Assembly (NCBI RefSeq): GCF_014204945.1
Contig: NZ_JACHMN010000002.1
Span: forward strand, 1,502,503-1,566,502
Source of the DNA: Allocatelliglobosispora scoriae
Lineage (GTDB): Bacteria; Actinomycetota; Actinomycetes; Mycobacteriales; Micromonosporaceae
Reading direction: 5' to 3'
Length of the DNA: 64,000 nt
In this document: positions 60,197 to 64,000 of the stretch, in pieces
Position numbering within the stretch: the stretch's first letter is position 1
Layout: each line of letters opens with the position of its first letter
Position numbers and translations under genes: made by a program
Notes under the pieces: generated by a model
Database searches by the model: none
What the model was told of the DNA's origin: nothing
The model's input: only the letters and a program-made list of their open reading frames with translations

Positions 60197-63100
60197 ATGA
60201 AAAGCGGCTGGCGGACCCACGTGCCGCGGATATTCTCCTGGGTCCTGGGCATCGTGGCGGCGATCTGCGCGCTCGCGGCGCTCAGCGACGCGGTGAGCGA
60301 CCGCGTCCAGCCCGTTCGCAAGCTCATCGACGACTATCTCATCCCGGCCCCGGCCAACCTCGGGTACGCCGCGTTCCTGGCGATCCTCGCCGCCGCCGCG
60401 GCCCGGCACAAGCGCGTCGCCCGGGTCGCGCTGACGATCTACTTCGCGACGACCGCGGTCCTCTACGCCACCCTGCTGCTGATGTGGCGGCTGATCCCGG
60501 CGAAGGATTTCATCGACGACGACGGCGCGCCGATCGTCACCTCGTCGGAGGCGCGGGGCCTCGCCGTCACCGGCTGCATCGCCGTCATCGCGCTCGTCGT
60601 CCTCTTCCTGGCCCGCGACGAGTTCTTCGCCCGGGTCCGCAAGGGCAGCCTGCGCCGGGCGCTCGGCGTCTTCGCCGGGCTCGCCGCGATCGGCATCGGC
60701 ATCGGCTACTCCCTGGTCACGGCCTTTCCGGGCACGCTCACCGATGCGGGCAACCGGCTGCTCTACACGATCTCGCGGGTTCTCGGCGGCGCCGTCGCCT
60801 TCGACTTCACCATCAGCGGCGAGGCGCCCGGCTGGGTCAACCTGCTGCTCGGCCTCTTCGGCGCCATCGCGCTCTTCGCGGCGCTCTTCACGCTGATGCG
60901 GTCCCAGCAGGCGGCGGCGGTGCTGGAGCCCGCCGACGAGGAGCGCATCCGCGGGCTGCTCGCCCGCACCGGCGACCGCGACTCGCTGGGCTACTTCGCC
61001 ACCCGCCGCGACAAGGCGGCCGTCTTCGCCCCCAGCGAGCAGGCCGCCGTGACCTACCGTGTCGTCAACGGCGTGAGCCTCGCCAGCGGTGACCCGATCG
61101 GCTCCCCGGACGGGTGGGAGCCCGCGATCGCGCTCTGGCTCGACCAGGCGCGGACCTACGCGTGGACGCCGGCGGTGATGGGGGCGAGCGAGGAGGGGGC
61201 CACCGCCTATGCCAAGGCGGGGCTGAAGGTGCTGCACCTCGGCGACGAGGCGATCCTGCGGCCCGCCGAGTTCACCCTGGACGGCCGGGACATGCGCCCG
61301 GTCCGGCAGGCGATCAACCGCATCGAGCGCGCGGGCTACACGCACCGGTCGCGGCGCCACTCGGAGATCGACGACGACGAGATGCGGGCCGTCGCCGAGC
61401 TCGCGACGAAGTGGCGCGACACCGACCAGGAGCGCGGTTTCTCGATGGCCCTGGGCCGCCTCGGCGACCCCAACGACGGCCGCTGCATCCTCGTCGAAGC
61501 CCTCGACGAGCACGGCGCGACGCAGGCGATGCTCTCGTTCAGCCCGTGGGGCGCTCGCGGTACCTCGCTGGACCTGATGCGCCGCTCCCCCGACGGCGAC
61601 AACGGGCTCAACGAGTTCCTGGTGGCGGGGCTGATGGCCGACGCGCCACGGCTGGGTGTCGACCGGGTCTCGCTCAACTTCGCGGTCTTCCGCTCCGTCT
61701 TCGCCGAGGGCGCCCGGATCGGCGCCGGTCCGATCCTGCGGCTCTGGCGGCGGGTGCTCGTCTTCCTGTCCCGTTTCTGGCAGCTCGAGTCGCTCTACCG
61801 GGCCAACGCGAAATACCAGCCGCGCTGGGTGCCGCGCTACCTCTGCTTCGGCGAACGCCGCGAGCTTCCCCGCGTCGGCATCGCCTCCGCCATCGCCGAG
61901 GGCTTCCTGCCGATCGCCGCAGGGCCGGTCGCCCCGCTCTACGAGCCGCCCTCGACCCGGCCGCTCTTCGCGGTCCCCGAGGCCGCGGCGCCCGTCGCGC
62001 TCACCGCGGTTCCCGAGCAGATGGTGGTACGCCTGGCGAAGCTCGACCGGCTGCGCGAGGCGGGTGTCGAGCCCTACCCGGTCGGCTTCGACCGCACCGA
62101 CACCTGCGGTGCGGTGGCGCAGCGGCACGCGGGGCTGGCGGCGGACTCGCGTACCGGCGAGGTCGTCTCGGTGACCGGGAGGGTCGTCCGTCAGCGCGAC
62201 CACGGCCGGTTCTGCTTCGCCACGATCCGCGACTGGAGCGGTGACCTGCAGGTGATGCTCGACGAGCAGGAGCTGCCGGCCGAGACCGCGCGGTGGCGCG
62301 ACATGATCGACATCGGCGACCACGTCGGGGTGACCGGCGAGGTGATCACCTCGCGGCGCGGCGAGCTCTCGATCGCGGTCACCGCGTGGACGCTGACCGC
62401 GAAGTGCCTGCGCCCGCTCCCCGACAAGCACCGCGGGCTCACCGACCCGGAGGCGCGGACCCGGCAGCGCTACCTGGACCTCATCACCAACGCCGACGCC
62501 CGCGAGCTGCTGCGCGCCCGCAGCGTCGCCGTGCACAGCCTGCGCACCTCGCTCGTCGGCCGGGGCTTCCTGGAGGTGGAGACGCCGATCCTGCAGCGCA
62601 TCCACGGCGGCGCCAACGCGCGGCCGTTCACCACCCACATCAACGCCTACGACATGGATCTCTACCTGCGGATCGCGCCCGAGCTCTACCTCAAGCGGCT
62701 CGCCGTCGGCGGGGTCGAGCGGGTCTTCGAACTCGGCCGCACCTTCCGCAACGAGGGCGTCTCCTTCAAGCACAACCCGGAGTTCACGATGCTGGAGGCG
62801 TACCAGTCCTACGCCGATTACGACACCATGCTGGCGCTGACCCGGCAGATGATCCAGGAGGCGGCGATCGCGGTCTACGGAAGGGCGATCGCGAAGGCCC
62901 CCGACGACCAGCGGGAGATCGACATCTCGGGCGAGTGGCCGGTGCTGACGATGAACGAGGCGATCTCCGCCGCCCTCGGCGAGGAGGTCACCGCCGACAC
63001 CACGCTGGAGCAGCTCCGCAAGCTCTGCGACACCGCCGACGTGCCCTATGACCCGGCCTGGAACCGGGGCGCCGTCGTGCTGGAGATCTACGAACGCCTC

Positions 63101-63472
63101 GTCGAGCACCACACCGTCGCGCCCACCTTCTACAGAGACTTCCCGACCGAGGTGTCGCCGCTGACCCGGTCGCACCGCGACGACCCGCGCCTCGCCGAAC
63201 GCTGGGACCTCGTCGCCTTCGGCACGGAGCTCGGCACCGCCTACTCCGAGCTGATCGACCCCGTCGAGCAGCGGCGGCGCCTCACCGAGCAGTCGCTGCT
63301 CGCCGCCGGTGGCGATCCCGAGGCGATGGAGCTGGACCAGGACTTCCTGCTCTCGCTGGAATATGCCATGCCGCCCACCGGCGGGCTCGGCATCGGCGTC
63401 GACCGGCTCGTCATGCTGCTCACCGGGCACACGATCCGCGAGACGCTGCCCTTCCCGCTGGTGCGAGCATAG
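60197..63472 (+). CDS. lysX: LysX: lysylphosphatidylglycerol synthetase fused to lysyl-tRNA synthetase
   Basis: 1091 residues. The N-terminal ~235 residues carry about six transmembrane helices; a DUF2156 (MprF-like) lysyl-transferase domain follows (about 250-560, with GLKVLHLGDEAIL, SFSPWGARGTSLDLMRR). The C-terminal half is a class II lysyl-tRNA synthetase: OB fold (VSVTGRVVRQRDHGRF), motif 2 GRTFRNEGVSFKHNPEFTMLE (in part) and motif 3 GLGIGVDRLVML. It makes Lys-tRNA and transfers Lys to phosphatidylglycerol, giving resistance to cationic peptides. TACGGT lies 6 bases before the ATG. Confidence 0.95.
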   Translation: MKSGWRTHVPRIFSWVLGIVAAICALAALSDAVSDRVQPVRKLIDDYLIPAPANLGYAAFLAILAAAAARHKRVARVALTIYFATTAVLYATLLLMWRLIPAKDFIDDDGAPIVTSSEARGLAVTGCIAVIALVVLFLARDEFFARVRKGSLRRALGVFAGLAAIGIGIGYSLVTAFPGTLTDAGNRLLYTISRVLGGAVAFDFTISGEAPGWVNLLLGLFGAIALFAALFTLMRSQQAAAVLEPADEERIRGLLARTGDRDSLGYFATRRDKAAVFAPSEQAAVTYRVVNGVSLASGDPIGSPDGWEPAIALWLDQARTYAWTPAVMGASEEGATAYAKAGLKVLHLGDEAILRPAEFTLDGRDMRPVRQAINRIERAGYTHRSRRHSEIDDDEMRAVAELATKWRDTDQERGFSMALGRLGDPNDGRCILVEALDEHGATQAMLSFSPWGARGTSLDLMRRSPDGDNGLNEFLVAGLMADAPRLGVDRVSLNFAVFRSVFAEGARIGAGPILRLWRRVLVFLSRFWQLESLYRANAKYQPRWVPRYLCFGERRELPRVGIASAIAEGFLPIAAGPVAPLYEPPSTRPLFAVPEAAAPVALTAVPEQMVVRLAKLDRLREAGVEPYPVGFDRTDTCGAVAQRHAGLAADSRTGEVVSVTGRVVRQRDHGRFCFATIRDWSGDLQVMLDEQELPAETARWRDMIDIGDHVGVTGEVITSRRGELSIAVTAWTLTAKCLRPLPDKHRGLTDPEARTRQRYLDLITNADARELLRARSVAVHSLRTSLVGRGFLEVETPILQRIHGGANARPFTTHINAYDMDLYLRIAPELYLKRLAVGGVERVFELGRTFRNEGVSFKHNPEFTMLEAYQSYADYDTMLALTRQMIQEAAIAVYGRAIAKAPDDQREIDISGEWPVLTMNEAISAALGEEVTADTTLEQLRKLCDTADVPYDPAWNRGAVVLEIYERLVEHHTVAPTFYRDFPTEVSPLTRSHRDDPRLAERWDLVAFGTELGTAYSELIDPVEQRRRLTEQSLLAAGGDPEAMELDQDFLLSLEYAMPPTGGLGIGVDRLVMLLTGHTIRETLPFPLVRA

Positions 63473-63476
63473 CTCC

Positions 63477-64000
63477 GTGACGACTCTGCTCGACGCCGTC
63501 TCCGCAGTGCTGCCACCGGCCGCTTCGCCGGCGGACGCGCCCGCGATGGCCGCCTACATGAAGCACCACTTCGACTTCCTCGGGATCAGGTCGCCGCAGC
63601 TCAAGGCGGTGCTGCGGCCGGTCTTCGCGGCGTACCGCCCGCCCGACGAGTCCGACCTGCGGGACTTCGCGCTCGGGTGCTGGGAGCAGCCCTACCGCGA
63701 GTACCAGTACGCCGCTTGCGCCTACCTGCGTACCCACGTCAAGGTCGCGGGGCCGTCGTTCCTGCCGGTCGTGCGCACACTCATCGTGGAGAAGTCCTGG
63801 TGGGACACTGTGGACACCCTCGCCGCGCACGTCGTCGGGCCGCTCGTCAGCCGCCACCCGTCGCTCGTCGCCACCATGGACGAGTGGGTCTTCGGTTCGG
63901 AGCTGTGGCTGATCAGGACCGCGATCCTGCACCAGCTCGGCTACCGGGCGGACACCGACGCCGAGCGGCTCTTCGGCTACTGCGCGGCGCAGGCGGGGCA
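63477..64000 (+). CDS. DNA alkylation repair protein (AlkD-like), 3' end cut off
   Basis: 175 residues seen. MKHHFDFLGIRSPQLKAVLRP and ELWLIRTAILHQLGYRADTDAERLF are typical of AlkD HEAT-repeat glycosylases, which remove 3- and 7-alkylpurines. WDTVDTLAAHVVGPLV contains the family's Trp-Asp pair. The GTG start lies 4 bases after the lysX stop. The gene runs off the end of the window. Confidence 0.88.
   Translation, partial: MTTLLDAVSAVLPPAASPADAPAMAAYMKHHFDFLGIRSPQLKAVLRPVFAAYRPPDESDLRDFALGCWEQPYREYQYAACAYLRTHVKVAGPSFLPVVRTLIVEKSWWDTVDTLAAHVVGPLVSRHPSLVATMDEWVFGSELWLIRTAILHQLGYRADTDAERLFGYCAAQAG

Overview
The window is high-GC DNA from an actinobacterium, most probably a member of the Micromonosporales. 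The basis is codon use, many leaderless genes with a TANNNT box 6-8 bases before the start codon, and hallmark actinobacterial families: conservon components, DUF3097/3105/3151 proteins, LysX, NgcEFG, and a moxR-DUF58-VWA...fabG-inhA-hemH block laid out as around mabA-inhA in mycobacteria. No rRNA, tRNA, CRISPR array, IS element or prophage was recognised.

Layout. 1-2430 (+): end of a PD-(D/E)XK-like protein, a Sir2 deacylase and a lipoprotein. 2588-7632 (-): valS, a TRIC-like channel and proS, probably one operon. 7768-10886: an F420/NADP oxidoreductase-like gene, a DUF3105 protein, an Smr protein and a TPR/FnIII membrane protein. 10990-18205 (+): a large beta-propeller/FnIII protein, MoxR ATPase, DUF58 protein and a transglutaminase-fold membrane protein that has lost its catalytic Cys and His. 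18485-26908: a secreted SGNH esterase with CBM2, a 2H phosphoesterase, DUF2203, an APC permease, a methyltransferase, DUF3151, a P-loop kinase, a GT51-like remnant, DUF6817 and a short conservon (ATPase plus roadblock protein only). 27000-29057 (+): a trp leader peptide and attenuator before a TrpE-TrpG fusion. 29135-31630: a YdjM-like membrane protein and a family A DNA polymerase.

31631-32929 is a 1.3-kb gene-free, repeat-rich island. 32930-38071 (-) is an NgcEFG-type amino-sugar ABC operon with an SIS protein and an RpiR regulator. 38451-44176 (-) holds a semialdehyde dehydrogenase and a class III aminotransferase, a secreted three-repeat protein and a PucR regulator, suggesting beta-alanine, GABA or pyrimidine catabolism. 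44192-46670 (-): a TrmH-type methyltransferase and an SPFH/NfeD pair. 46821-51082: a serine hydrolase, DUF3097, a gene remnant, a conserved hypothetical and a NagD-like phosphatase. 51109-57044 (-): hemH, inhA/fabI and fabG, then VWA, DUF58 and MoxR genes. 57336-64000: a small conserved protein, two PH-domain membrane proteins, a HAD phosphatase, LysX and the start of an AlkD-like gene.

The most unusual features are the non-coding repeats and four enzymes with altered catalytic signatures. A ~79-bp hairpin element occurs in three full copies in both orientations, and one arm base pair is swapped on both sides between copies. A second element with the core CAACTCTTNAAGAGTTG occurs three times between genes and once inside valS. 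Very long, near-perfect hairpins follow several stop codons. The altered enzymes are the transglutaminase-fold protein, valS (degenerate KMSKS), the GT51-like protein and the exonuclease part of the DNA polymerase.
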